From Corylus avellana (lineage: Eukaryota > Streptophyta > Magnoliopsida > Fagales > Betulaceae), in NCBI RefSeq assembly GCF_901000735.1, contig NC_081541.1, positions 1,240,001-1,304,000 of the forward strand: a stretch of 64,000 nucleotides of DNA. Direction: 5' to 3'. Positions 22,401-34,742 of this stretch are shown here, piece by piece. Position 1 is the stretch's first letter. Each line of letters begins with the position of its first letter. Position numbers and translations under genes: made by a program. The notes beneath the pieces are model-generated. The model searched no databases and was not told the DNA's origin. It saw nothing but the letters and a program-made list of their open reading frames with translations.

Positions 22401-25400
22401 TGCTTTCTATGTAGATACTTTTTGTCCGTTGTTTTTTTCTTTTCCCCAAAAGTACAACCTAATAAGATTGGTTTTTCTATTAGGTTGAACAGAAAGTTTC
22501 AAACAAATCACGATTCGCGCAAGAGCTGATCTCAACTATCTTGTTTACTGTAGCTGTTGGATTAGTGTGGTATTAACATTCTGTTCCTCTTTCTTCCCCC
22601 CCCCGCCCCTCTTCCACTTCCCCATACACGTGTTTACATGCTCTATAATGCTTGCCTGTATCCCTGAGTTGTACTCACAGCATGATTTTGTTTTTTTAGG
22701 TTGATGGGTGCTGCTGCACTTCAAAAGTACATAGGGAGCTTGGGTGGGATAGGAACATCAGGCGTTGGCCCAAGTTCTTCCTATGCCCCAAAGGAGTTAA
22801 ATAGAGATGTTATGCCAGAGAAGGTAGACATTTGGTATTTGATGCTCTCAGTATTGGTGACCTTTTAATGCCCAAGTTCTTTATGTGTACTTAAGGGCGC
22901 TTTACGCTTTTAATGATATTAGTCGATTACTTATTGAAAAAAAAGAAAAAGTATTGGCACCTTTTAAGAAGTTGCTAGAAATAGCTATTTTTGTTTTTTC
23001 TTAGAGGTTGGGTATCCACCTCTGTTTCCATAGAGGGGTTTGGACTATGTTTCCCTAGCAGCCAGTGGATAGGTAGAATAAATTGGACTATTTTGTGGGA
23101 GTTTCCAATAAATTTGAGAGTTCCATCTTTTACATGTACCAGATGTTGATTTGAAGCATACTGTGTAATCTTCCCGACTAATTTTTTTCTTTTCTCGCAG
23201 AATGTTAAAACATTTAAGGATGTCAAAGGTTGTGATGATGCAAAGCAGGAGCTTGAGGAAGTAGTGGAGTATCTAAAAAACCCATCTAAATTCACTCGCC
23301 TTGGGGGAAAGCTGCCAAAGGTTCGATTCAGATATTTTTATTTGGATTACTAAGATCTTCCTTGAAATTCCTTTTATATACATATTGTGCTTGATATTTT
23401 ACAGATATCAGCATGCTCATTAAAAGGCTTCACGTGTTGCTTGATGTGTATGAAATGTACCATGTTATTCTGCTTTAATGGATCATGTAGTGCATATGTA
23501 TAATATAGATTATGGTTTTATTAGTTAAGCTTGAAATTTTTTAAGCACTAGAGTATGGTATGCTTATGAGATTAAATGACTTCAACCTTCTTGGTTAGAT
23601 TTCAAAGTCATCCTCTAGATTGGTTGTTCCCCATATTTAATGATAATTGTTGTTGTCATGGCTTTTCTTGTGCTTTTTTTTAATGGTATGCGCTGAGTGA
23701 TGATGTCGTACTGATTTCATCTATTTGTAATTTGGATTTTTTGCCTCTGTGTTTGGTTATTTCTATATTATGGAGCCTGACACATACTTATTTGCAGGGA
23801 ATTCTTTTGACAGGAGCACCTGGAACTGGAAAAACTCTGCTTGCCAAGGTAAGGTGTTTTTTTGTATATTCCTGCAAATGGTGTTTTATTCTGTCATGGA
23901 GCTTTGTTCCATCTGTAGATGAACTGAAGTGCTGCTGCTGTTACGGGTCACAGCACGATCCTTGGAATCTTGTCTAAAAGTTGTCTTACCGTTTGCAGGG
24001 AAACATGTTGATAAGATGTTTGATGTTATTGGTTTGAGTGTAAGACTTTATCCATACGTTATTCAATGACACTAATTGTTTTTAAATTATCAACAAAAGA
24101 AAAAGGGAATTTAGAATGCTGCAAATGTAAGCAGACAGTCTTTTGCAGATGTCTATAGCCATTAAAATTTCTTTTAGGATAAGAAGTGGGGTTCCAAATG
24201 GTGTGTTAAAAGCGAGCACTCTAATTTGCTTCCTTCTTAAACCAAATTAGTAGTCTCATTCCCTTGCTGTAATGGTATCTGCATCAATCTTATATATATG
24301 GACTTATACTGAATGGGAGATTGTTGATGCCTGTTGATGCAGAGGAAGGCTCTGCATGTCACCTTAAGTTGAATGGTTACCAGTCTTTCTTTAGTTTATG
24401 ATGATGAGTTCACAATCATTTATATTGAATTTGCATGTGTATTCTGCTTGCATGACATCTTCTATTTGCATGCTTGTTCTTTTATGTGCAAGAGATGTTC
24501 ACATTTCCTGATATTAATGCTTTTAATCCAATCTAGTGATGTTTTGTAATTTTTCCTGATAACTGTTTAACTTCTCTGGAACCATGAAGGCTATTGCTGG
24601 AGAAGCTGGGGTACCTTTTTTCTATAGAGCAGGATCTGAATTTGAGGAAATGTAAGCCATTTTTCACTGTCCCAAAATTGGATAACTTAAGATACTACAC
24701 ATGTTGATGTATTTTCACTGTGTCTTTAATTTATAATACTACTTTTTCTTTGGGGATAAGATGCGACAAATAGTTGTATCTCCTTTTATTGATTCAATAT
24801 ATATATCGGTTGTTCACGGTGTCCTGGGGATCTAGTTGAGGTATATATATATATCGGTCATCACTACCGCTCATGATATTTTCTTTTGCTTCAACTCTAA
24901 ACATTTTAGAGTCACTCTCATCATAGCTAGACCAGTCACATGAATTAACTTTGTGCCAATGCTGTTACTGCCGACTCAAGAGAGATATTCCTTGTTGGTT
25001 GAATGATCAGGCCTGATGTGTTACAGTCTGTTCGGATCAAGAACTGGATCAGTGGGGAGATATCATTGGATTATGTTTAGATGCAATAAATTGGTTTCTT
25101 TAGTATATTATAAACCACCAGTTTATAAAACACACTTTTACCACTTTTATTTGTATTTAACAAATCTTGGCGCAGTTTATGAGATAATGGAATTGTTCAC
25201 TTAGTGCTTGTATCACCTTGTGTTCTTTATTTATTTTGATGAAAACTAATGTCTGTGGCTACTCAGTTGATGGGGCAATAGATTTCCTGTTTTCCTTCTT
25301 TTGTAGTTTATTTGTCTTCTAGGATGAATCATGATGCCCTTTTCCATGGATATGCCTTCTTTGTTTGAGTAATTTAAAGAAGGGGGGGCTTTTATTGGTT

Positions 25401-28400
25401 GAATCTCACTTTCTCCTGCACAAGTCACTGCTGTCCACAAGAGCATTCCTGCCTTTTTTTTGGTTGGTCCTCTCCTCTCTCTTTATTTCTTATAGAATCT
25501 TGGCCCTTTCTGAGTAAATCTCTCATTTGCACTGGAAGGGATATTTGCTTCTCTTCATCTTTGGGGCACATAAAAAATTCCAGTTTCTCTTCATCTTTGT
25601 GGCACATTTTTATTTGGGGCACATAAAAAATTCCAGCTTCTCTTCATCTTTGTGGCACTTTGAAAATTCCATCTGTGTAATACATGTCCCTCTTAGCACC
25701 ATAAGGGGACTGTACATCTTCTTTTCTGCCTATTGTTGTTTGCAGACCCGAAATATGAAATATGGTTTTAGCCCTGTGTTACTCTTGAGTGCGTTCATGA
25801 TTGGGCCACAGTCACATGCTCCTTCTAAAGTCTGTCTTGTGAAAGGGATGACTTTAAATCTATATGATAACCTCTTTTTCTTTTTTTGTTTTGGGCTCAG
25901 ACTCTGTTGCTCTGGCTTACAAACCCTCTTGCGATACCAGTAAACTCTTTTGGCCATTAAGTTTCCCTTTCAACTTTCTTTTGGTATTGGAAAGATTGTG
26001 CTGGAAACTGAAGTAGTATTAATAATCTGTTATATCTATATTCTACTGTGATGTACTGGTTTGGATATTTGTCTTTTTACATTAAACTATTCATCTGAGG
26101 GGTGGAGTCCTGTGGGTATCCTTTGGAATAAACTGATATTGGTCAGTTCTTGGAATCACTTGAATGATGGTTTAGATGTTGGGATGCTAATTTCATACTA
26201 CATGTATATGGCAGGTTTGTTGGTGTTGGTGCCCGGCGCGTAAGGTCCTTATTCCAAGCTGCTAAGAAAAAGGTTTGTTGTTTTTGAGTTTTCTGGTGAC
26301 TGATGGATGCATGCATGGGTGTGGGTGTGTGCTTCATGCTTTTTTTTTGTCCGGGGGGGTGGGGGGGAGCTGTTGATTTTATAAACAACCAGAAACCCTG
26401 ATATGTAAATGAAGATAAATATGTCTATTTTCATTTCAAAGGTAGCCAATGACCCTATGCCACAATTTTGTGTTGTTTTTCCTCATAGGCTCCTTGTATA
26501 ATTTTCATCGATGAAATAGATGCTGTTGGATCCACAAGAAAACAATGGGAAGGCCATACAAAGAAAACATTGCATCAACTGCTCGTTGAAATGGATGGCT
26601 TTGAACAGAATGAGGTACATCTAAACATGTTGAAATATGATGAGTTTCTTCCTGCGTTTCTGAATAATTTTGACATTTTTCTGTAGGGAATAATATTAAT
26701 GGCTGCAACAAACTTGCCTGATATTCTTGATCCAGCTTTAACAAGGCCTGGTAGATTTGATAGGCATGTAAGTTCTTTCTCTATGGACTACCATGTTATA
26801 TTTTGGTATTATTTTGAGTTTTGAAAATTGGGCCATTTTTTTTATCAATTGTCATTGGCTAACGACTAATGGACTTGTTTTTTCCCTTCTGAGAAGATAT
26901 TTCTGTCCTAGACATTTGCTTCACGCTTGTGGTTTTTGATATCAGTCCCTAAATCTTGAGAACAAGAAATATCAGTTGTCAATATCCTGCTATATTATCT
27001 AGGTCAAATTTTTTCTTGGATATGTAAATTCTTCACTGATCCTTTTGACCTTTTAGATTTACCACCAGTTAACTCTAGTATCTGGACTAAATTAATTCTT
27101 TTTGGATTAGCATTCAAGATTGACGTTTGATTTTGTTTTTGATAGTTCCATAAAGTTTGTCCCTTTTTCTGTATGTCAAAAAGAGAGACCATTAACAAAT
27201 AAAGATGTTTTAGATTGTTGTTCCAAATCCAGATGTACGAGGTCGTCAAGAGATACTGGAGCTCTATCTACAGGATAAACCATTGGCTGACAATGTAGAT
27301 GTTAAAGCAATTGCTCGTGGTACACCAGGATTCAATGGGGCAGGTGAGTTTCCCGCCATTCTATTAAGGGAATTTGGTCGAACTTCCTGGGTTTTTGCAA
27401 GATTTCAATTTATTCTGAGTTTCTAAGATCAACAATTCATTCTTTACGTATTTCACCCCATCAATGTCACGTAATGAGTTTGCCATGTCATAGGGTCATA
27501 TAAGTATTGCTGTGATTAAATAATTTTTATTATATTTAAGAAAATATGCAAGAAAAACTAAGGGGTGTGAGGTTAAGGGGTAGCCGAGCCACCCTGAAAG
27601 CCCCCTTAGGGACGGCCGAACTTGCCTCTCAAGTGAGGGGGTGGCCAAAAGCCCCCTGGGGTGGCTCAGATCATCCCACCCACATTGTGAGGGGTGACTT
27701 GGAGTAGCAAGAGGGGTGGTCGGACCACCTCCCCATCTTGGGATGGCTCAGCCACCCCCCCTCACCTGGGGTGTGGTATGGCCACCACTCCCAACCTACC
27801 CCCCTCTCAATTCTTCTTTTTCTTTTTGTATATATTTTTTTTTAACATGTGGAACTTACATAGCCTTGTGACATGGCAAAATGATTACGTGGTATTAATG
27901 ATGTATCAGTTTTTAATGGAAGGAGTAAATTGTCAGTTTTTTATTCTCTTAAATGTTAGTTCATGAAACAGCTTTTTTTTTTTTTTTCCTCATGAAATAC
28001 TCCAATTTTCCTGCCCTTCCCCACTTTTTGTCTTCTTTATCAGATCTTGCAAACTTGGTTAATATTGCTGCCATCAAAGCTGCTGTTGAAGGTGCAGAAA
28101 AGCTAACAGCTTCTCAGCTGGAATTTGCAAAGGACAGGATTATTATGGGTACAGAGCGGAGAACAATGTTTGTATCAGAAGAGTCAAAGAAGGTATATGC
28201 ATATCATCTTTTGAGACAATCCATGGTAGGGTTTGAACCTTTGGCTTATATGGTTGAAGTTCAACTCGTTATGCCTAGAGAATCATGTTGAGGTCCAGAT
28301 ATAGAAATATCTCCAGAACATCATATATTGCAAAAGTGTGGAATGATGCACAAAGAAGTGAATAGATAGGTGGTCAGGATCCAATGCTGACTTTTGGCCA

Positions 28401-29672
28401 GAGATCTTGTCTGGGAGCAATACTTTTTTTCTTTGGTCCTTGATGTCTGCATGCAGCACGCAAAGTAGAGAATTGCATCTGCAGGACAATAAACTCTTAC
28501 AGTTTTCTAGGGATTATCTATTTAGAATCCGAATATGCACGGAATACTTCCTGACATTCCTTACATTTCTTTCAGCTCACTGCATACCATGAGAGTGGCC
28601 ATGCGATTGTTGCCTTCAATACAGAGGGCGCACATCCAATACACAAGGCAACTATTATGCCACGTGGATCTGCCTTAGGAATGGTCACCCAGCTTCCTTC
28701 AAATGATGAGACATCAATTAGCAAGAAGCAGTTATTAGCCCGTCTTGATGTTTGTATGGGAGGAAGAGTTGCAGAAGAACTCATCTTTGGTCAGGATCAT
28801 GTCACAACAGGAGCGAGTAGTGATCTTCACACAGCTACAGAGCTAGCCCACTATATGGTATATTATAATTTCCATTTTAATGCCATGAACAATCTACATT
28901 ATCCAGGAATTGGGGATCGTTTCCAATATTATATGGAACCAATAAAAGTTTCCCATTATAAATATAGTTAAAGTAGTTCCTGTTCTATACTAATGGTATT
29001 TATACTAGAGTTTATTGTCTTTTCAATTCCCTGCAACTTACGTGTGGGATTGTGGAAATGAGAATAAATCAAAATATGTTGTGACTTGGACCTCTATGTT
29101 TGTTTTAAACATGAGAATCCTTCTTTTCAATCACTTAGTGCTGTATGCATCTTTCCTATGTTAGGTATCGAATTGTGGGATGAGTGATGCAATTGGTCCA
29201 GTTCACATCAAAGAGCGGCCAAGCTCAGAAATGCAATCACGTATTGATGCGGAAGTATGGTTCTGAAATCTTCTTGGGATTTAATAAAGATATACGTATA
29301 TTTTCTTCTCTTGATTTCTCTTATTGGTTGTGCAGGTGGTGAAACTCCTAAGAGAAGCATATGATCGCGTAAAAGCCTTGCTAAAGAAGGTTTGTTCATT
29401 AGATTTCTTTAGCTTTTAGGTTCCCAATTTTCGTAGAAAATAGAAAAAGAGNNNNNNNNNNNNNNNNNNNNTTGTAACAGGGGTATCACTAGAACATTAG
29501 GTTTAGAGAGAAGTAAAAATGACAATATATGTTTTTAACAGTATAATGGTACTTGAAAATTATTAAGTGGAATAGAGGTATTTTTGGATGTGAAGCTCGA
29601 TCTCAGTATAACAAATCAAATCAAGAAAAATTCTTAAACACATTGTTAGACATACAAATACAATAAAGGTCT

Positions 29673-29709
<37 letters not shown>

Positions 29710-30066
29710 AGTCATAGCAATACAAAATAATTAAAAAAAGAATGTGCAGATATATGCATTTAGCACGTTGTTATTTGAATTTGGAATTCCAAATGAGTTT
29801 CAAACCTAGGAACCTTGTAGACTAGGTTTATCCTTTGCATTTAACTCTTTGGTGCTTGAAATATGGAAAATTCTAGTAGTGGCTAACTTTTGTTTCTACA
29901 CTTGATTCAGCATGAGAAGGCATTACATGCACTGGCAAGTGCACTTTTAGAGTATGAAACACTTGGTGCTGAAGAAATAAAGCGCACTCTTCATCCTTTC
30001 CGTGAAGGACGGCTGCCCGAGCAACAAGAAGAACAACAAGAAGATGGGGACCTTGTATTGGTTTAG
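19434..30066 (+). CDS. FTSH11: ATP-dependent zinc metalloprotease FTSH11
   Basis: Membrane-anchored AAA+ protease of plastids (and reported for mitochondria) that degrades damaged or unassembled proteins; the Arabidopsis counterpart supports heat tolerance. Seventeen exons: 19434-20185, 21027-21180, 22197-22289, 22484-22569, 22700-22823, 23201-23320, 23798-23848, 24590-24651, 26215-26272, 26489-26614, 26687-26767, 27214-27343, 28044-28192, 28576-28857, 29165-29254, 29336-29389 and 29911-30066; all phases agree and give 855 residues. The Ser-rich N-terminus fits a transit peptide. One membrane span lies at about 347-370. Walker A GAPGTGKT is at 449-456, Walker B IIFIDEID at 504-511, and the arginine-finger region LTRPGRFDR near 561-569. 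The zinc site HESGH is at 667-671, with Asp745 in GASSDLHTA as likely third ligand. All catalytic residues are intact. A 20-N gap lies in intron 16, outside coding sequence. Confidence 0.95.
25548..25670 (+). repeat. short tandem repeat in FTSH11 intron 8
   Basis: The word TTCTCTTCATCTTTGTGGCAC (or a one-base variant) occurs three times, at about 25548, 25584 and 25638, with CATAAAAAATTCCAG between copies. The spacing of 36 and 54 bases shows unequal units. It lies wholly in the 1.56-kb intron. Confidence 0.8.
27464..27896. mobile_element. inverted-repeat element in FTSH11 intron 12
   Basis: The left arm at 27464-27490 (ATGTCACGTAATGAG, TTTGCCATGTCA) is matched in reverse complement by the right arm at 27869-27896 with about four mismatches. 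The core (27565-27805) is GC-rich and made of repeated GGGGTGGC and GCCACCCC words in both orientations, unlike the surrounding AT-rich intron. No coding sequence. The superfamily cannot be told; no clear target duplication was found. Confidence 0.6.
29452..29471. other. assembly gap of 20 N
   Basis: Unresolved bases in FTSH11 intron 16, near a GAAAAAGAG stretch. True length unknown. Confidence 0.98.
29677..29706. repeat. AT dinucleotide microsatellite
   Basis: Long ATATAT run in FTSH11 intron 16, shortly after the N gap. Confidence 0.9.
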
Positions 30067-31710
30067 AAGTTGGCTCCTTTTTCTTGTCTGGAACTGTAGG
30101 GGGAGGAGGCTCTGTACAGTATATTTTTAAAGCACCACAGATGATTATTTATACTACTTGCAAGTTGCAATTCCCCGCTCCTCCCATTACAGTGTGTGTT
30201 AATGCAAGTCAGTCTATTCATTCATGCCCCTGAAGCATCTCTGAAGCAAAGATCTGGCCTCTGCTATAACAAACAGTCATGTATTATTCGAGGAATCCTG
30301 TATTGTTTCAACTTTTGCCCCCTTTTGGGTGGAATTTTGAAGGAAAAAATACATTTATGTGAGAATATAGGCTCTTTTCACTCTTTAAAGAGTTTTCTGC
30401 TCAGTGTGGTCTAATCTTTCCATTTGTATGGCACTAAGATCAAGGTACAATGGTTGAAAAGCTCTCACTAACTAACCAGGAACATTGATGGCATTCTAAT
30501 TGAATTAGATCCCTTACAACTGGGGTGAGAGAGAGAGAGAGAGGGGGTCCCGCAGCACGTCTTGCAGTCTAATTCAGACACGAGATTCCGATTCCAAGAC
30601 ATAATAACTTTGAAGTAACCTTCCCGAGTCGGGAAAGGACTTGCCAATGACCCCATTGTAATAGTATTACATGTGCCAATTTCACTTGTTATATTACTCT
30701 ACATTTCTTCAAACTTTATATGTTAAAGCTGACACCCCCCAAACAAAAACTTTTTAGAACGGGGGAGGAGAATCGAATGAATCAATGACCTTCACTCACA
30801 ATAACCGATCTCCTACCAAAGTATGTTAAAAGATGGAGTTCAGGCACCCTAATTATTCTCGAATTCCCATAAGTCCTATCTAGGTGCCAGAGCAGCATAT
30901 ATATATATATATATAACCACAACCACAATAAAACACCTTTAACAGGGAGGGAACATGAAATGGTGGATAAGTTGTTGTAAATCATGTGGAAATGAATATA
31001 ATTGCAGAATGACTAGAATTTCTCCTAAGAAGCAGCAGCAGCAGTAGCAGCAGTTGTTTTCGGCTAGGAAACAAGATTGCAAAGATCTCCGCATGATTGG
31101 TGGAAAACGTTTCAGCAGCACCTTAACGCACAAACATATTTCCTGCAGTTTTACCATGTCAAGATTAAAACCCTTACTTCCCCCCAACCATCTTTTGAAC
31201 ATATATGATGGACAAACATTTAAATACAGATAAATATGGTACTAATAAATAGCAATTACAGGAGACTCTATCTTGATCACTGTCATCTTTTCGCCAGAAT
31301 TCCATTAAATGCAACCAGAAACCACTACTTCTGCATAAAACCAAATATACAAACACCATCTCTTTCCAGCGCATATATACAACCATAAAAGCATACCACT
31401 GCCGGACAACCCTGGAGAACACAGAGAAGAACCCGAACCATCTTCTTTCCCACCTTTTTTCAAAACTTTTTTCATTCATGAACAGTTTTAGAACTCATAT
31501 AAAAGCTGTGGTTGTTGACCTACTAAAGATAGGAAGTCCGAATATACTTTTGAAAGGAAGAAAACGTAGCAAACAAGAGGAAGGTGAGCGAGTATGTATT
31601 GATGGAACTAGTACAATTGCCAGTCTGTCTCCAAAGACTCCGAGATACGAAAGCCTCGGAAGCTTCATCCATGGCAGTCCAAGCCTCCGCCACATCCCCA
31701 ACCCCAACTT
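30067..31710. other. intergenic region between convergent FTSH11 and PYL genes
   Basis: Holds both 3' UTRs. Simple repeats include a GA run near 30526-30542, a TA run near 30897-30915 and a GCAGCAGCAG-type stretch at about 31031-31052. Open frames here are short and unconvincing. Confidence 0.6.
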
Positions 31711-34700
31711 TCAGATCCGATCAATGGGTTCAGTTCGATCCTGCACTGCACGCCGCTCTGATACATCAGCAAGTGATTTGAGATTGCACCTGATCAAGGC
31801 CTGAACAAAGTAGCAAGTCTCATCCTTCGTGTTCCCGTCAGGCACATCTACAACAAACGACTCGATCACCAGAGTTCCTGGTCTTCCTTCAATGCTCTCC
31901 GGATGGAGGGAAATGATTGACGAGTAGTTCTGAAAGAACCAACCAAAGAAAGGGTAACAGGTTGACCACCTTTAGGCATATTGCATAATAACAAAAGAAC
32001 TAAAAGATCTAGCAAGAAAGCAAACTGGGTCTAACTTATCCAACTAAAATCCTGCATAGAAACTTCAAGGCCCTGGATTTGATCAAAATGCTTGAATTCT
32101 AGACAGATATCAGTACAGATGCAACTAAGAAACCAAGAAACATATTAATATAAAAATAAGATTTGAAACTTGGACAGAGGTCTACTCTGGCCAGCTGGAG
32201 CAACTTCCTTCATTTTTCCAGAGAATATGAAACGCACGTGCACAAATCGGCCTGAAGGCCCTGGAAAATCCAAATTCAGGCCCAATTTAACTTTAGCTGG
32301 AAAAAACATGACCTCTTTATGTAGCAGGATCATACTTTAGAAAAACAACAAGCCATGGAAATTTCTTGATCCTAACTCAGAAGCTGGTATGATCATCGGT
32401 AGAACTATACTGAATTTTCATAATTAGAAATTTTCTCAACTGCCCAAACCTTTTTAAAACTAACCAGATGAATTAAAATCTTCCCAACTACTCGTTTTAT
32501 ATACCTCTAATCAATCATAAGAATGCAAGGGCTTGATTTGTATCGCAGTAGTCCAAATTCGTTAAGTATCTAGAACTCTCTTCAAGTGGGATCAAATAAA
32601 TGGACAAAATGAAAATGCTGTATATAACACCTGAGTCAACTGCATGTTGGAAAAATTACCACAAGAAGAGGACCCAAAATGATGTAAAACAGAAATGCTG
32701 ATAACCAGAAAATTCCACTGAATTCAGACAGTGCCAAAAAGAAAGGTTGGAATGGGGACTTATATAGTACGTGAATACAAAGATCATATTTTATTTTATT
32801 GTTGGGAAAAAAAGGTGAATAAGGGGTTAAATCAGAAAAATAAAGAGATTCCATACCCTAAGTCTATGATCCCCTCCAACTATCCTCATGCTGAGTATAT
32901 GCTCATCATCATCAAGAAGTTCCAATCTTTCTGTACTTGTAGTGGCAGGAAGCCCAGATTTAACATCAACTTCTCTGAGACTCCCAATCTCAAGGTTCCC
33001 CTGTGCAACACACCTGCTGACAAATGGTTTGTATTTCTGTGGCTGATCGAATCTTCTCACCAAGGACCATACCTGGTGAAACAAAGCAAATGTCAGAAAT
33101 GGAATAAGAACACCATGCAACAACATTCCAACCATCAAGTTTCCACAAAAAAAATAGCATTCAAGCTCTATGAACAAAACTCGTTTCTTCATCAGAAAAA
33201 TATCGATATCAATATTCTCTTTTATACATACCCTTCTTGGTGTCCATTTGATTTTGCGGTTTGAAAAATAGCAATTTCAAAACATAGTTGATGAGAATGT
33301 AATTTTTAAAAACACAGGCATTTCATTTTAAAAACACAGTTCGACCTTTAATATCATCTGTTTTTAAAAACGCATCACCTTGCCTGCAGTTTGAAAACAT
33401 TGATTTTTTATGTTTTCAAAACTGCTATTTTTTTCATATGCACTCCCAAACAAGACACTTTCTGAGATTTTGTTTAAAAATGCAATTTTAGCCTGCGAAA
33501 TCATGGGGCCAAACACAACTTAAGCAGTCAGGGTTTGGGTGAATTAATTTATTTCCTGAAAGAATCTATCAAACACACCTTAACTCAATATTTGGTTGAA
33601 GAGAAAGCAGAATAAATTTTAAGACCCAAAAACAGAGCTTTATGCATGTGTTCTTGACAAAAGATGCAAAACCTAACTTAGACAGATAGTTGTAATAGGT
33701 TAATTGAACTAGGAGGTTCACATTTCTACATGTCCTCAGTATTTGAAATTTCAAGACTAATTGTTTTCTTTTTATACATATATCCTCAGCAACCAAACAG
33801 AACCTTTAGCAAAACTTTCCAAATAACCCATTGCAGCCCATTACAATAATTTGGGTAACCTAAAGATACTAAGCCAGTCAATCAAAAACCGAAGAATTTT
33901 AGAGTTACAAAACCCTAAAAAGCAAGAAATAAATTACAGAAACACGTTCAAATAATGAAACTCAGATTTTCCATTCTAAAGCTTCAATTAAGGCCAACAA
34001 AACTGTTTCAATTCGTTAAGAAAAAGAAAAGAAATCAACACTTTTTAGCAGATTTACCAATCTTTGTAGGCCAAGAAACTGTGCCTAATACAGTTTTAAG
34101 CAGCTTTTAAGTTCGCCATCTTTTAGAAACTAGGAAACTCTTCCCTTGATTTTCTCAAAAGAACAATCAAATTCAAAGAACGAGTCCAAATGATCGGTCG
34201 AACTCAAAAGAACCACCAAAATCAGGTCGAAACATCAAGAAACGCAATCGAGAGACATCACAGATCGAGATCCACCACTCTCAAAAATCTCGGTCAACCA
34301 TTACAAAAATTACCAAACCTCCACCGCCCCCCCCAACCCCCCCAAAAAAAACGAACTTCAAAAATCACAAATTCAATCACCGATCCTCCAAATTCCTCAT
34401 ACAACTCAACCTCCATGCCAATCCTCCAATCTAACCAGAAAAACATACACAATATACACGCACACACACATATACCCCTATATCTAAACACACTTACTGA
34501 CTTACATATATATCTGCATATACATATATATATATACATATATGGGTGTGCGTGTGCGTGTGGAGAGAGAGAGAGAGAGAGAGAGGAAGAGAGATTACGA
34601 GGGGAACAGGGGCTTTGATGTGCTTGACAAGCGCGGAGCTACACTGGTTCTCACCGGGCTCATGGCGATGGTGCCTCCGAATGTACTCCGACTCCGCGGC

Positions 34701-34742
34701 GCTGAATCCGCCATTTCCAATCCCATTACTATTCCCATTCAT
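31711..34742 (-). CDS. PYL9-like: abscisic acid receptor, PYL7-10 subfamily (PYL8/9-like)
   Basis: Soluble START-fold receptor that binds abscisic acid and then blocks clade-A PP2C phosphatases, releasing SnRK2 kinases. Three exons on the minus strand: 34742-34599, 33072-32857 and 31929-31711, all phase 0, give 192 residues. Visible are RRHHRHEP and [13 protein letters not shown] in the N-terminal part, the ABA-contacting Lys63 in PQKYKPFV, the gate loop SGLPA at 87-91, the latch HRL at 117-119, and the C-terminal [18 protein letters not shown] with the end EPIDRI. The sequence lacks the Cys pattern of the dimeric PYR1 group and looks like the monomeric subfamily. A CT microsatellite begins just inside intron 1, eight bases from its donor. 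Intron 1 also holds MITE-like sequence (33245-33520). Confidence 0.96.
33245..33520. mobile_element. decayed MITE-like block in PYL intron 1
   Basis: Repeated TTTTTAAAAAC(A/G)C, GCAATTTTAGC and CACTCCCAAAC words resemble the element at 37897-38420. The ends are eroded and no target duplication is visible. Confidence 0.4.
34563..34588. repeat. GA/CT microsatellite at the PYL intron 1 donor
   Basis: About twelve GA units that read as CT on the PYL strand, next to GT/CA and TA dinucleotide runs (34515-34560). The run starts eight bases from the PYL exon 1 donor. Confidence 0.9.

Noticed and set aside
27694..27966. 90-codon open frame in FTSH11 intron 12
   Set aside because: Created by the GC-rich core of the inverted-repeat element; low-complexity translation.
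31031..31052. CAG-type trinucleotide repeat, considered as coding poly-Gln
   Set aside because: Lies between convergent 3' UTRs and in no supportable coding frame.
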